From Gammaproteobacteria bacterium (GTDB lineage Bacteria > Pseudomonadota > Gammaproteobacteria > Steroidobacterales > GCA-2729495), in NCBI GenBank assembly GCA_016874095.1, contig VGVH01000003.1, positions 62,001 to 126,000 of the forward strand: DNA of 64,000 nt, in the 5' to 3' direction. How positions within the stretch are numbered: the first letter of the stretch is position 1; every line of letters starts with the position of its first letter. The notes below the pieces were generated by a model. That model was not told the origin of the DNA and searched no databases. It worked only from the letters and a program-made list of their open reading frames with translations. Below, piece by piece: positions 36,282 to 44,515 of this stretch. Both the position numbers and the translations under genes were made by a program.

Positions 36282-36587
36282 TTACTTCGCCTGGCTCCGC
36301 TTGAACATGCGATCGATCTTCTCGTTGGTGGCATCGCAGCAGGCCTGGCTCTGGTTAGCGGCATTCAGTGCCTGGTTCGCCGTGCTCTGCGCGCTGCCAG
36401 CCTTCTGGGCGGCGTCGGCAGCAGACGCATTGGCAGCATCAGCAGCCGACTTGGCGGCAGCGACGTCGCGGCTCAGCTGATCGACCTTTGCGGAGAGCTC
36501 TTCGATCTGCGTCGTGGAAGCGCAGCCCGCCGCCATCGTCACGGCCAGGGCAACAACGCCGGCCTTCAGTAGATGCTTTGTGTTCAT
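36282..36587 (-). CDS. Lpp/OprI-like major outer-membrane lipoprotein
   Basis: This 101-residue lipoprotein has a signal peptide with lipobox AAGC (lipidated Cys at residue 22), followed by a heptad coiled coil (TTQIEELSAKVDQLSRDVAA) and an Ala-rich segment. It ends RMFKRSQAK with a C-terminal Lys. OprI of Pseudomonas and Lpp of E. coli also end in Lys, the residue joined to peptidoglycan. Position +2 is Ala, so transport to the outer membrane is expected. A Cys-Cys pair near residue 83 is unusual. The neighbouring L,D-transpeptidase could be the coupling enzyme. Identity as a Braun-type lipoprotein is a strong inference. Confidence 0.85.
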   Translation of the reverse strand: MNTKHLLKAGVVALAVTMAAGCASTTQIEELSAKVDQLSRDVAAAKSAADAANASAADAAQKAGSAQSTANQALNAANQSQACCDATNEKIDRMFKRSQAK

Positions 36588-36681
36588 CCCTTGTCCTCAA
36601 GTAGTGGTTAATCGAAATGCGGCGAATACCGCGCCCGAATAGCGGGGGTGCGTTGATTCGCGGTCCCCCCAAGGGATAGGC

Positions 36682-36710
36682 ATGATGAAGGATGCGTCTA
36701 TTTGACGCAA
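36682..36710 (-). promoter_or_regulatory. Possible promoter of the lipoprotein gene
   Basis: On the minus strand TTGCGT and CATCAT are 17 bases apart, a modest match. The spacer holds an inverted repeat TGCGTC/GACGCA (36693-36709). A lipoprotein of this kind is normally very highly expressed, so a better promoter may exist that I do not see. Confidence 0.25.
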
Positions 36711-36850
36711 TCATTCGCGCAAGTCGTTGAGTACGCAGCGATGCGCATCTGCAGCAGTTGCTGTGTGCGTGCGCGATCCCTGGCGCGCAGTCAGCTGATG
36801 ACCCTGCTGCCCGAGATCCGGGCGCCTGAAAATTTTTCTGCTGCTGCCTC

Positions 36851-36887
36851 TTGATCGTTGCGAACCGGATCCTGTATATGTAACCAG
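36851..36887 (+). promoter_or_regulatory. lexA promoter with SOS (LexA) box
   Basis: CTGTATATGTAACCAG (36872-36887) matches the gammaproteobacterial LexA box CTGT-N8-ACAG with one mismatch (CCAG). It overlaps a candidate -10, TATATG (36875-36880), with TTGATC as -35 (36851-36856) 18 bases upstream. Bound LexA would block this promoter, so the lexA-imuA-imuB-dnaE2 operon should be self-repressed and SOS-induced. Confidence 0.85.
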
Positions 36888-36913
36888 TAGTGGGATTTCA
36901 TACAGGTACGATC

Positions 36914-37525
36914 ATGACCCAGCTCACCCCGCGTCAGTCTGAAATTCTTTCTTTTATTCAAGCGTTTATCGATGAAAACGGCATGCCACCCACCCGCGCG
37001 GAGATTGCCCGGGCCCTGGGCTTTCGCTCCGCCAATGCCGCGGAGGAGCATTTGCGAGCCCTGCAACGGAAGGGAGTCATCGAGCTGTTGCCAGGGGCAT
37101 CGCGTGGCATCCAGCTGGGCGAGGATCTGCGTGAGCAGGATTTCCTGCCGCTGGTTGGCCGGGTGGCGGCGGGGCACCCGATTCTCGCTGCCGAGAACAT
37201 CGAAGGCCGCTATCGGGTCGACGCTGCGCTGTTCACACCGAAACCACACTACCTGCTGCGGGTACAGGGCATGAGCATGAAGGACGCCGGCATACTCGAC
37301 GGCGATCTCGTGGCTGTCTGCCGCACACCGGAAGTACGCAACGGCCAGGTCGTGGTTGCCCGCCTCGATGAAGAAGTCACGGTGAAGCGTTACCGGCAGG
37401 AAGGGCCCGTGGTCTGGCTGCTGCCGGAGAATCCCGACTTCGAGCCTATCCGGGTCGATCTGCAGGAAGAGCCGATGGTCATCGAGGGCGTGGTCGTCGG
37501 CGTCCTGCGTCATCGCCTGTCGTAA
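36914..37525 (+). CDS. lexA: SOS repressor LexA
   Basis: This 203-residue repressor has an N-terminal winged helix (about 1-70; [40 protein letters not shown]) and a C-terminal S24 protease domain. The self-cleavage bond is Ala86-Gly87 in VAAGHP; the nucleophile is Ser121 ([10 protein letters not shown]) and the base Lys158. All match E. coli LexA shifted by two. The SOS box lies 26 bases upstream. The ATG before TQLTPRQSE is chosen over an upstream ATG at 36890 that overlaps the promoter. It heads the mutagenesis operon, with imuA 12 bases downstream. Confidence 0.98.
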   Translation: MTQLTPRQSEILSFIQAFIDENGMPPTRAEIARALGFRSANAAEEHLRALQRKGVIELLPGASRGIQLGEDLREQDFLPLVGRVAAGHPILAAENIEGRYRVDAALFTPKPHYLLRVQGMSMKDAGILDGDLVAVCRTPEVRNGQVVVARLDEEVTVKRYRQEGPVVWLLPENPDFEPIRVDLQEEPMVIEGVVVGVLRHRLS

Positions 37526-37537
37526 CGGGCGCTTGCC

Positions 37538-38179
37538 GTGCAGGCCTGCGAGCAAATCGAATCCCTGCTGCGGGATCAGCGTCTGTGGCAGCTGGGACGT
37601 CTCTCCCAGTCAGACAGGCCACGCTTGCCGAGCGGCTGGCCGGCGCTTGATCGCAGCTTGGGCGGGGGCTGGCCACTCGGCGAACTCACGGAGCTGCTGG
37701 TGGCCGATCACGGCATCGGCGAGCTGAGCCTGCTTCTGCCCGCGCTGGCGCGCCTGACCCAGGCAACGCAGGTCGGTGAGGGCACATCACGCTGGATCAC
37801 GCTGGTTGCGCCGCCTCATATCCCTTATGCACCAGCCCTGGTGCAGAGCGGGCTCGATCTCTCGCATCTTCTCGTCGTACACGCCCGGCAGGGTTCCGAT
37901 GCCCTGTGGGCGATCGAGCAGGCCCTGCATTCGCGCAGTTGTGCTGCCGTGGTCGGCTGGTCCGATACCGAAGAAGAGACGGTGCTGCGACGCCTGCAGC
38001 TTGCTGCCGAGGCCAGCGCCGCCTGGGTGGTGCTGTTCCGGTCAGCGCACCTCCGTCGTTTGCGTTCCCCCGCGCCGTTGCGGATCGGGATCAGGCAGAC
38101 GGCTGGTGGCCGGCGACTCCTGCTCGACATCCTTAAGCGCCGTGGCGGACCACCCGTGTCGATGCCTCTGCCGTGCTGA
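37538..38179 (+). CDS. imuA: Translesion mutagenesis protein ImuA
   Basis: This 213-residue RecA-like protein of the ImuA family bridges RecA and ImuB in the DNA-damage mutasome. The box RLPSGWPALDRSLGGGWPLG near residues 29-48 and LLVADHGIGELSLLLPALAR near 53-72 align with the RecA core. The P-loop Lys is replaced (GIGELS), as is usual in ImuA, so ATP binding is doubtful. GRRLLLDILKRRGGPP near the end is also typical. Start is a GTG 12 bases after lexA, and imuB begins 15 bases after the stop. Confidence 0.9.
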   Translation: MQACEQIESLLRDQRLWQLGRLSQSDRPRLPSGWPALDRSLGGGWPLGELTELLVADHGIGELSLLLPALARLTQATQVGEGTSRWITLVAPPHIPYAPALVQSGLDLSHLLVVHARQGSDALWAIEQALHSRSCAAVVGWSDTEEETVLRRLQLAAEASAAWVVLFRSAHLRRLRSPAPLRIGIRQTAGGRRLLLDILKRRGGPPVSMPLPC

Positions 38180-38194
38180 TGAGCGTGGATTGTC

Positions 38195-39730
38195 GTGACT
38201 GCCGTTCCCGGTACCTTGTCATTGCCATTCGGGGACCTGCCGGCCGCGACAGATCCGGCTGTCATCGCGCCACACGATCCGGCACCACGGCTGTGGCTCT
38301 GCCTTTTCCTGCCGGACCTGCCGCTCGAGGTGGTGATTCGCGGCGCTGCTGATCCCGTCGCCATCCTGTCGGAGGAGGGGCGGCAGCGCCGCATTCGCTG
38401 GTGTGACCCGGTGTCCCGGGCAGCGGGAGTCGAGTTCGGGATGCCGGTCAACTCGGCGCTCGCCTTGCTGCCCGGTTTGTCCATCAGGCCGCGCGAGCAG
38501 CAAGCCGAGGCAGATGCCCTGCAGCGGCTGGCGTTGCGTTGTCTCAGGCTGACACCGCGCGTCGTCATCGATGGAAGCGCGCTGCTTCTGGAAGTCGCCG
38601 GGAGCCTGTCCTTCTTCGGCAGCGTCGATGCCATCTGCGAAGAGGCGGCAGCTGAATCCCGCGCGCTCGGTTACGCCGTGCAGATGAGCGTGGCGCCCAC
38701 GGCGCGGGCTGCACTGTGGTTTGCCCGGGCTGGCAGCATGACGCGGTTGAGCGATGCCGCCCATCTCGTGACAGCCCTGGTGCCTTTGCCGCTGGTGGTA
38801 ACCGGCTGGTCCGCCTCGGTGTGCAAGCTCCTGCGCCGCATGGGTGTGCGCCGCCTTGGTGATTGCCTGCGGCTGCCGCGCGACGGGCTTGCCCGGCGCA
38901 TCGGTGCCGGCTGTCTCGCCGACATCGACGAAGCCCTGGGCCGGCGCCCTGAATTGCGACCCGGCTGGTCTCCACCCGAACGCCATGCGAGTTCGATCGA
39001 TCTGCCGGCCGAGACGAGGGAGGCTGGCCCCATCAGCGCCGCACTCGATGTCCTTCTGCGGCGTCTGGAGGAAAGGCTAGGACGTAGCCAGGAGGGTGCC
39101 CGGCTGCTGTGGATACACCTGCAACACCGGCGCTTCCCCGCGACGCTTCTGCGCATCGGTCTTCTCAGGCCCACGGCGAATGCCGCCCATCTGGGCCAGC
39201 TGGCCGCCATACACCTCGCTGCCAGGCAGGTGCCTGCGCCGGTCAGCGGTCTCCTGCTCGAGGCCGATGTCGCGAGCCTGCCGGAGGGCATTCCTGCTGA
39301 TTTTTTTGACCCGTGTCCGGACCATGCCGAGCGCTTCGCTGTGCTGGTAGAACGGCTGCGCATGCGACTGGGCCTCGGTGCAGTGCATGGTCTGGCCGCC
39401 TGTCGCGAGCATCGCCCGGAGCGGGCATGGCAGGCGCTCGCCGATTGGCCGGCTGGCAGTACCTCGCCGGCCGAGCGACCTGTTGCCGTCCGGGCGCGGC
39501 CCTCGTGGATGCTCGAGGAGCCACGCCTGCTCGGCATGCGCGGCGACGTGCCGCTTTTCCGTGGTCCGCTGCAGCTCGGGGCGGGACCTGAGCGCATCGA
39601 GACGGGATGGTGGGACAGTGGTGACATACGCCGCGACTATTACGAAGCCTGGAATCCGCAAGGGCTGCGGCTCTGGATTTTCCGGGACGGCCGGACGGGT
39701 GCCTGGTATCTGCACGGCCTGTTCGGCTGA
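38195..39730 (+). CDS. imuB: Y-family polymerase-like mutasome hub ImuB
   Basis: This 511-residue DinB/UmuC-like protein lacks catalytic acidic residues and acts as the hub linking ImuA, DnaE2 and the sliding clamp. The polymerase-like start LWLCLFLPDLPLEVVIR is at residues 33-49, preceded by an N-terminal extension of about 32 residues. The extension contains TLSLPF, resembling a clamp-binding hexapeptide. The C-terminal box ERIETGWWDSGDIRRDYYEA is diagnostic. No clear internal clamp motif of the Q-L-x-L form is seen in the usual place before it. Start is a GTG. dnaE2 begins 9 bases after the stop. Confidence 0.92.
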   Translation: MTAVPGTLSLPFGDLPAATDPAVIAPHDPAPRLWLCLFLPDLPLEVVIRGAADPVAILSEEGRQRRIRWCDPVSRAAGVEFGMPVNSALALLPGLSIRPREQQAEADALQRLALRCLRLTPRVVIDGSALLLEVAGSLSFFGSVDAICEEAAAESRALGYAVQMSVAPTARAALWFARAGSMTRLSDAAHLVTALVPLPLVVTGWSASVCKLLRRMGVRRLGDCLRLPRDGLARRIGAGCLADIDEALGRRPELRPGWSPPERHASSIDLPAETREAGPISAALDVLLRRLEERLGRSQEGARLLWIHLQHRRFPATLLRIGLLRPTANAAHLGQLAAIHLAARQVPAPVSGLLLEADVASLPEGIPADFFDPCPDHAERFAVLVERLRMRLGLGAVHGLAACREHRPERAWQALADWPAGSTSPAERPVAVRARPSWMLEEPRLLGMRGDVPLFRGPLQLGAGPERIETGWWDSGDIRRDYYEAWNPQGLRLWIFRDGRTGAWYLHGLFG

Positions 39731-39739
39731 GCGCCACGT

Positions 39740-42700
39740 ATGCAACCCGGCTATGCGGAGCTGCACTGCCTCAGTCACTTCAGTTTCCTGCGAGGCGCTT
39801 CCCATCCCGCCGAACTTGTCGAGCGGGCGGTCGAGCTTGGTTATGCGGCGCTTGCCATCACCGACGAGTGCTCGGTGTCCGGTATCGTCCGCGCCCACGT
39901 TGCCGCGAAGGGGCGCCCCCTCAAGCTGATCGTGGGAGCGGAGTTCCGCCTCGATGACGGCCTGCAGCTCGTACTGCTGGCGACTTCCCGCGAGGGCTAT
40001 GCCCAGCTCTCCCAGCTCATCACACGCGCACGGCGCATGGCAGCAAAGGGTTGTTACCAGCTTGCGCGGGGCGAGCTTGGCGCAAAGCTCGATGGCTGTC
40101 TCGCGCTGTGGGTGCCTGATGGTGATGTTCCTGCGGAGGCCGACGCCCGGTGGTTCAGGGGCCGCTTTGCAGATCGCGGCTGGCTTGCCATCGAGTTGCA
40201 TGCGGGCGGGAACGATGCCGGACAACTCGAGGCACTGCTCGGGTTCTGCGATGAGCAGGGGCTGACTCCGGTCGCTGCCTCCGGGGCCTGCATGCACGAG
40301 CGCAGCCGGCGTGCCCTGCAGGACACGCTGTCGTCGATACGACTCGGCAGCACCCTGATGGAGGCGGCCGGAAATCTGCACCCAAACGGCGAGAGACACC
40401 TGCGCCCGATCGGCACGCTGGCCGCACTCTACCCGCGCGCCTTGCTGGATACCACGCTCGATATTTCTGCACGGATCAGCTTCAGCCTGGATGAGCTGCG
40501 CTACGAGTATCCCGACGAAATCGTTCCGCCGGGCTTCGCCGCAGCGACCTATCTCCGGCAGCTGGTGCTCGAGGGTCTTGCCAGACGCTGGCCTCAGGGG
40601 CCGACCGCAGCGGTTCGCCAGCTTGTCGAAGATGAGCTCCGGCTCATCGCCGAGCTGCATTACGAGGCTTACTTCCTCACCGTCCATGACATCGTCCGGT
40701 ATGCGCGGGAGCAGGGCATCCTCTGCCAGGGCCGGGGCTCAGCAGCCAATTCCGCCGTGTGCTATTGCCTGGGCATCACCGAGGTGGATCCTGCGCGCAT
40801 GTCGATGCTGATGGAGCGCTTCATCTCGCGTGAGCGCAACGAACCCCCGGATATCGACGTCGACTTCGAGCACGACAGGCGCGAGGAGGTCATCCAGTAC
40901 GTCTACCGCAAATACGGTCGAGATCGCGCTGCACTGACTGCGACCGTCATCACCTATTGCCCGCGCAGCGCCGTGCGGGACGTGGGCAAGGCGCTCGGCC
41001 TCTCCCTGCCCCAGCTCGACGGGCTTGCGCGCGCCATGCAGTGGTGGGATGGGAAGCGCATCGAGACTGAGCGCATCGTCGAGGCAGGGCTCGATCCCTC
41101 GAGCCCGCTGGTTGAGCGGCTTGTCGGCCTCGTGCGCGAGCTGATCGGGTTCCCGCGGCATCTATCCCAGCATGTGGGCGGTTTCGTCATCTCGCGCGGG
41201 CCGCTGGCCGAGCTCGTCCCCATCGAGAATGCCGCGATGCCCGGGCGTACCGTCATCCAGTGGGACAAGAACGATCTCGACGATCTCGGGTTGCTCAAGG
41301 TCGACGTGCTCGCGCTCGGCATGCTGTCCGCCATCCGCCGCAGCCTCGCGCTGATCGCCGCATTCCGCGGCAGGCCGTTCGCGCTATCCGACATTCCTGC
41401 GGAGGATCCGGCCGTATACGCAATGATCAGCCGGGCGGAGACGATCGGTGTGTTCCAGATCGAATCACGCGCGCAGATGGCAATGCTCCCCCGTCTGCGC
41501 CCCCGCTGTTACTACGACCTCGTAATCGAGGTAGCCATCATCCGGCCGGGCCCGATACAGGGCGACATGGTGCACCCGTACCTGCGTCGGCGCAGCGGCG
41601 AGGAGCCGGTGAGCTATCCGGGCCCCGAGGTCGAGCGGGTGCTTTCCCGCACCCTCGGCGTGCCGATTTTCCAGGAACAGGTGATGCAGCTTGCGATCGT
41701 GGCGGCAGGGTTCACGCCGGGGGAGGCGGACCAGTTGCGCCGCGCGATGGCTGCGTGGAAGCGTCGGGGAGGACTGGGGCCGTTTCAGTCGCGGCTGATG
41801 GAAGGCATGCGGGAGCGGGGTTATCCGCCGTCGTTCGCCCGACAGATATTCCAGCAGATCCTCGGCTTCGGGGAGTACGGTTTCCCGGAGTCGCATGCCG
41901 CAAGTTTCGCGCTGCTCGTGTATGTGTCCGCCTGGCTCAAATGGCACGAGCCCGCGGCGTTCACCTGCGCGCTGCTGAACAGCCAGCCCATGGGCTTCTA
42001 TGCACCCACGCAGTTGGTGCAGGACCTGCGCCGCCGGGGTGTCGAAGTGCGCGGCCTCGATGTCAATGCGAGTGACGAGGACTGCAAGCTGGAGCCTGGC
42101 GCACAGGGTGAGCCAGTGCTGCGACTGGGACTGCGGCTGATCAGCGGATTGTCTGCGGCCGGCAGCAGGCGGCTTGTCGCTGCACGTCAGGGTGGTGCCA
42201 TCCGCAGCGCGCAGGATCTGGCGGAGCGCGCCTGCCTGAACGCGGCTGATCTGGCGGCGCTTGCAGCGGCAGGCGCGTTACGCGGCATTGCCGGGCACCG
42301 TTACCGGGCGGTCTGGCAGGTGGCCGGAGTGGAGAAGCCGCTGCCCTTGATGCCCGAGATCCGCATGGCCGAAGGGCTGCCATTGCTCGCAGTTCCGGCC
42401 GAGGGGCAGGACATCGCTGCTGACTACGCGAGTCACGGTCTCACCCTGGGAAGGCATCCGATGGCGTTGTTGCGGGAGCGATTGCGGAGCCATGGGACGC
42501 TTTCGGCGATGGAGGTCAGGCAACGACCGCATGGTTCCCGGGTACATGCAGCGGGTCTCGTGATCACCCGACAACGCCCAGGCAGCGCCGGGGGCGTCAT
42601 TTTCGTCACGCTGGAGGACGAGACCGGGCATTTGAACCTGATCGTCTGGCAGAGCGTGATGGAGCGCCAGCGGCGCGTCCTGCTGCAGTCGAGCCTGCTT

Positions 42701-42817
42701 GGTGTCCGTGGCGAGGTGCAGCGGCAGGGGGAGGTCCTGCACGTGATCGCTGCGCAACTGGTGGATTACAGCGCCATGCTCGGGGAGTTACAGGTCAGGA
42801 GTCGCGACTTCCACTGA
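39740..42817 (+). CDS. dnaE2: Error-prone DNA polymerase III alpha subunit (DnaE2)
   Basis: This 1025-residue C-family polymerase performs SOS translesion synthesis. The N-terminal PHP domain is YAELHCLSHFSFLRGASHPA. The palm contains the catalytic Asp pair in PPDIDVDFEHDRREEVI (about residue 372) and LLKVDVLALGML (about 520). Later parts are the fingers GVFQIESRAQMAMLPRLRP, the helix-hairpin-helix region near 820-850, and an OB fold (VIFVTLEDETGHLNLIVW). It lacks the C-terminal tau-binding domain of replicative DnaE1. Length matches DnaE2 (about 1030-1080). It completes the lexA-imuA-imuB-dnaE2 operon. Confidence 0.96.
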   Translation: MQPGYAELHCLSHFSFLRGASHPAELVERAVELGYAALAITDECSVSGIVRAHVAAKGRPLKLIVGAEFRLDDGLQLVLLATSREGYAQLSQLITRARRMAAKGCYQLARGELGAKLDGCLALWVPDGDVPAEADARWFRGRFADRGWLAIELHAGGNDAGQLEALLGFCDEQGLTPVAASGACMHERSRRALQDTLSSIRLGSTLMEAAGNLHPNGERHLRPIGTLAALYPRALLDTTLDISARISFSLDELRYEYPDEIVPPGFAAATYLRQLVLEGLARRWPQGPTAAVRQLVEDELRLIAELHYEAYFLTVHDIVRYAREQGILCQGRGSAANSAVCYCLGITEVDPARMSMLMERFISRERNEPPDIDVDFEHDRREEVIQYVYRKYGRDRAALTATVITYCPRSAVRDVGKALGLSLPQLDGLARAMQWWDGKRIETERIVEAGLDPSSPLVERLVGLVRELIGFPRHLSQHVGGFVISRGPLAELVPIENAAMPGRTVIQWDKNDLDDLGLLKVDVLALGMLSAIRRSLALIAAFRGRPFALSDIPAEDPAVYAMISRAETIGVFQIESRAQMAMLPRLRPRCYYDLVIEVAIIRPGPIQGDMVHPYLRRRSGEEPVSYPGPEVERVLSRTLGVPIFQEQVMQLAIVAAGFTPGEADQLRRAMAAWKRRGGLGPFQSRLMEGMRERGYPPSFARQIFQQILGFGEYGFPESHAASFALLVYVSAWLKWHEPAAFTCALLNSQPMGFYAPTQLVQDLRRRGVEVRGLDVNASDEDCKLEPGAQGEPVLRLGLRLISGLSAAGSRRLVAARQGGAIRSAQDLAERACLNAADLAALAAAGALRGIAGHRYRAVWQVAGVEKPLPLMPEIRMAEGLPLLAVPAEGQDIAADYASHGLTLGRHPMALLRERLRSHGTLSAMEVRQRPHGSRVHAAGLVITRQRPGSAGGVIFVTLEDETGHLNLIVWQSVMERQRRVLLQSSLLGVRGEVQRQGEVLHVIAAQLVDYSAMLGELQVRSRDFH

Positions 42818-42841
42818 TGGTCGGGGTGGAGTATGGACCCG

Positions 42842-43150
42842 TCAGCCTTCGACGTCGAAGTCGTCAAGGTCCATGATCTCCTTGGCGACGCGCTTTTCCT
42901 CGATCATGTCCTCGATCTTGCGCCGGGCGAGGCCGTCCGGCACAGGACCGCCCTTCGACTCGGATTCGAGCTGCGCGATCAGGTCCTCGACATTCACTTC
43001 CACCGAAATGTCACCGACATTGTCGGTGCTGGCAACCGCAGCTGGATCCGTATCCTGTTCTTCCGCCGGATCACCCCCCGAGGGGGCTGCCTGGGGCGGT
43101 GTCTCCTCCTTTTTCGATGCGGCTGACTTGGGTGCAGGCTTGCGTGCCAC
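42842..43150 (-). CDS. Small acidic protein of unknown function
   Basis: This 102-residue protein has a basic N-terminus (ARKPAPKSAASKKEE), a Pro/Ala/Asp/Glu-rich middle and an acidic helical C-terminus (LARRKIEDMIEEKRVAKEIM, then DLDDFDVEG). There is no signal peptide and no membrane segment. The pattern R-R-K-I-E-D-x-x-E-E-K-R resembles short acidic proteins annotated as PA3496-like, but I cannot confirm that. It lies 132 bases downstream of gspF on the same strand and ends 24 bases from dnaE2, which comes from the other side. Start is a GTG. Coding evidence is its length, codon use and clean domain-like composition. Confidence 0.6.
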   Translation of the reverse strand: MARKPAPKSAASKKEETPPQAAPSGGDPAEEQDTDPAAVASTDNVGDISVEVNVEDLIAQLESESKGGPVPDGLARRKIEDMIEEKRVAKEIMDLDDFDVEG

Positions 43151-43282
43151 GGTTCGACCAGCATTGCGCAGTTTCGGCGGCTATATAATCTGAAAAAAAG
43201 CGGTTGGCAATAGGCGGCAGCCGTTGTGCGCCGATCGATACGGAAAATGTGAGCGGTTCCTCGCCGCGAGGCGAGCCGAGGG

Positions 43283-44497
43283 TCAGCCGATCAACTGGTT
43301 CAACTGGAAAATCGGCAGCAGTATTGCCAGGACAATCAGCAGCACGATGACACCCATCGTCACGATCAACGCCGGCTCGAGCAGCCCCATGAGCGCTGCG
43401 ATCAGGCCGTCGGTCTCGCGCTCCTGGTTCGTCGCCGCACGGGCCAGCATCGCCTGCAGTTCGCCGCTGGCTTCGCCACTGGAAATCAGGTGGATGCAAA
43501 TCGGCGGGAAGTAGCCGCTGATCGCGAGTGACTTGCCGATCGGCGCTCCTTCTCGTATCCGCGCCGCTGCCTCGCGGACTGCGGCCTGCATCGGCACGTT
43601 CGTGACGACCTCCGACGAGATCCGCAGTCCTTCAAGCACCGGAACGCCGCTGCCGGTCAGGATGCTCAGCGTCCGCGTGAAGCGCGCGGTGTTGAAGCCG
43701 CGGGTCAGTCGGCCGATGACGGGCAGACGCAGGAGAGTCGTGTCCCATTTCAGGCGTGGTCCGGGCAGTCGCAGCAGCCGGCGGGCGACCCATGCGGCGA
43801 GGCCGAGGACGATGATCAGCGCCCAGCCGTACTCCCGGAGAAAGTCGCTGGTGGCGATGAGCGCCTCGGTCAGTGCCGGCAATTCCTTGCCGGTGTTGGC
43901 AAAGACGGAGACCACCTTCGGTACCACGTAGACCAGCATCCCGCCGACGATCAACAGCGCCAGGGACACCAGCACGACCGGGTAGATCATCGCGTTCTGC
44001 ACCTTCTGGTGCAGTTCCTGGCGGCTTTCCGTGTAGTCGGCAAGTCGCTCCAGAATGGCGTCGAGATGGCCGGACTGCTCGCCAGCAGCGACGGTGGCGC
44101 GGAACAGTTCCGGAAATGCCCTCGGAAAGTCGCCGAACCCGTCAGCGAGGGTGTGGCCCTCCATGACCTTCGACCGCACTCCGAGCAGGATGCTCTTGAC
44201 GCGCGGTGACTCGGTCTGCTCGGCAACAGCGAGCAGAGCTTCTTCCAGCGGGAGTCCTGATTGCACCAGGGTCGCGAGTTGACGGGTGACCAGCGCAAGA
44301 TAGGCGGCAGTCATCGACTTGCGCAAGGTAAAGGACTGCTGGCGAATCGACTCTTTCTCCGCCACCTCGGCAACAGTAAGCGGCAGCAGGCGTCGCTCGC
44401 GCAGGATCTGGCGTACCTGCCGCGCGGTATCGCCTTCGACGACGCCACGGGTTTCGCGTCCGCTGGCATCGACCGCCGTGTATTCGAATGCGCCCAT
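43283..44497 (-). CDS. gspF: Type II secretion system inner-membrane protein GspF
   Basis: This 404-residue polytopic platform protein has two GspF (PF00482) repeats. The first includes LATLVQSGLPLEEALLAVAE and ERLADYTESRQELHQKVQNA; the second includes FTRTLSILTGSGVPVLEGLR and LISSGEASGELQAMLARAA. Three hydrophobic segments lie near 170-192, 222-240 and 372-396. The start MGAFEYTAVDASGRETRGVV is typical. It lies 18 bases after gspE. The usual gspG pseudopilin gene does not follow; instead there is the small acidic protein. Confidence 0.95.
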   Translation of the reverse strand: MGAFEYTAVDASGRETRGVVEGDTARQVRQILRERRLLPLTVAEVAEKESIRQQSFTLRKSMTAAYLALVTRQLATLVQSGLPLEEALLAVAEQTESPRVKSILLGVRSKVMEGHTLADGFGDFPRAFPELFRATVAAGEQSGHLDAILERLADYTESRQELHQKVQNAMIYPVVLVSLALLIVGGMLVYVVPKVVSVFANTGKELPALTEALIATSDFLREYGWALIIVLGLAAWVARRLLRLPGPRLKWDTTLLRLPVIGRLTRGFNTARFTRTLSILTGSGVPVLEGLRISSEVVTNVPMQAAVREAAARIREGAPIGKSLAISGYFPPICIHLISSGEASGELQAMLARAATNQERETDGLIAALMGLLEPALIVTMGVIVLLIVLAILLPIFQLNQLIG

Positions 44498-44515
44498 GCC
44501 GGTTACGCGTGCCCG

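Noticed and set aside
36693..36709. TGCGTC/GACGCA inverted repeat upstream of the lipoprotein gene as an operator.
   Set aside because: The arms are only 6 bp and the promoter it sits in is weak; not enough for a separate claim.
39077..40687. A 536-codon minus-strand frame.
   Set aside because: Opposite the imuB end and the dnaE2 start; no protein family features.
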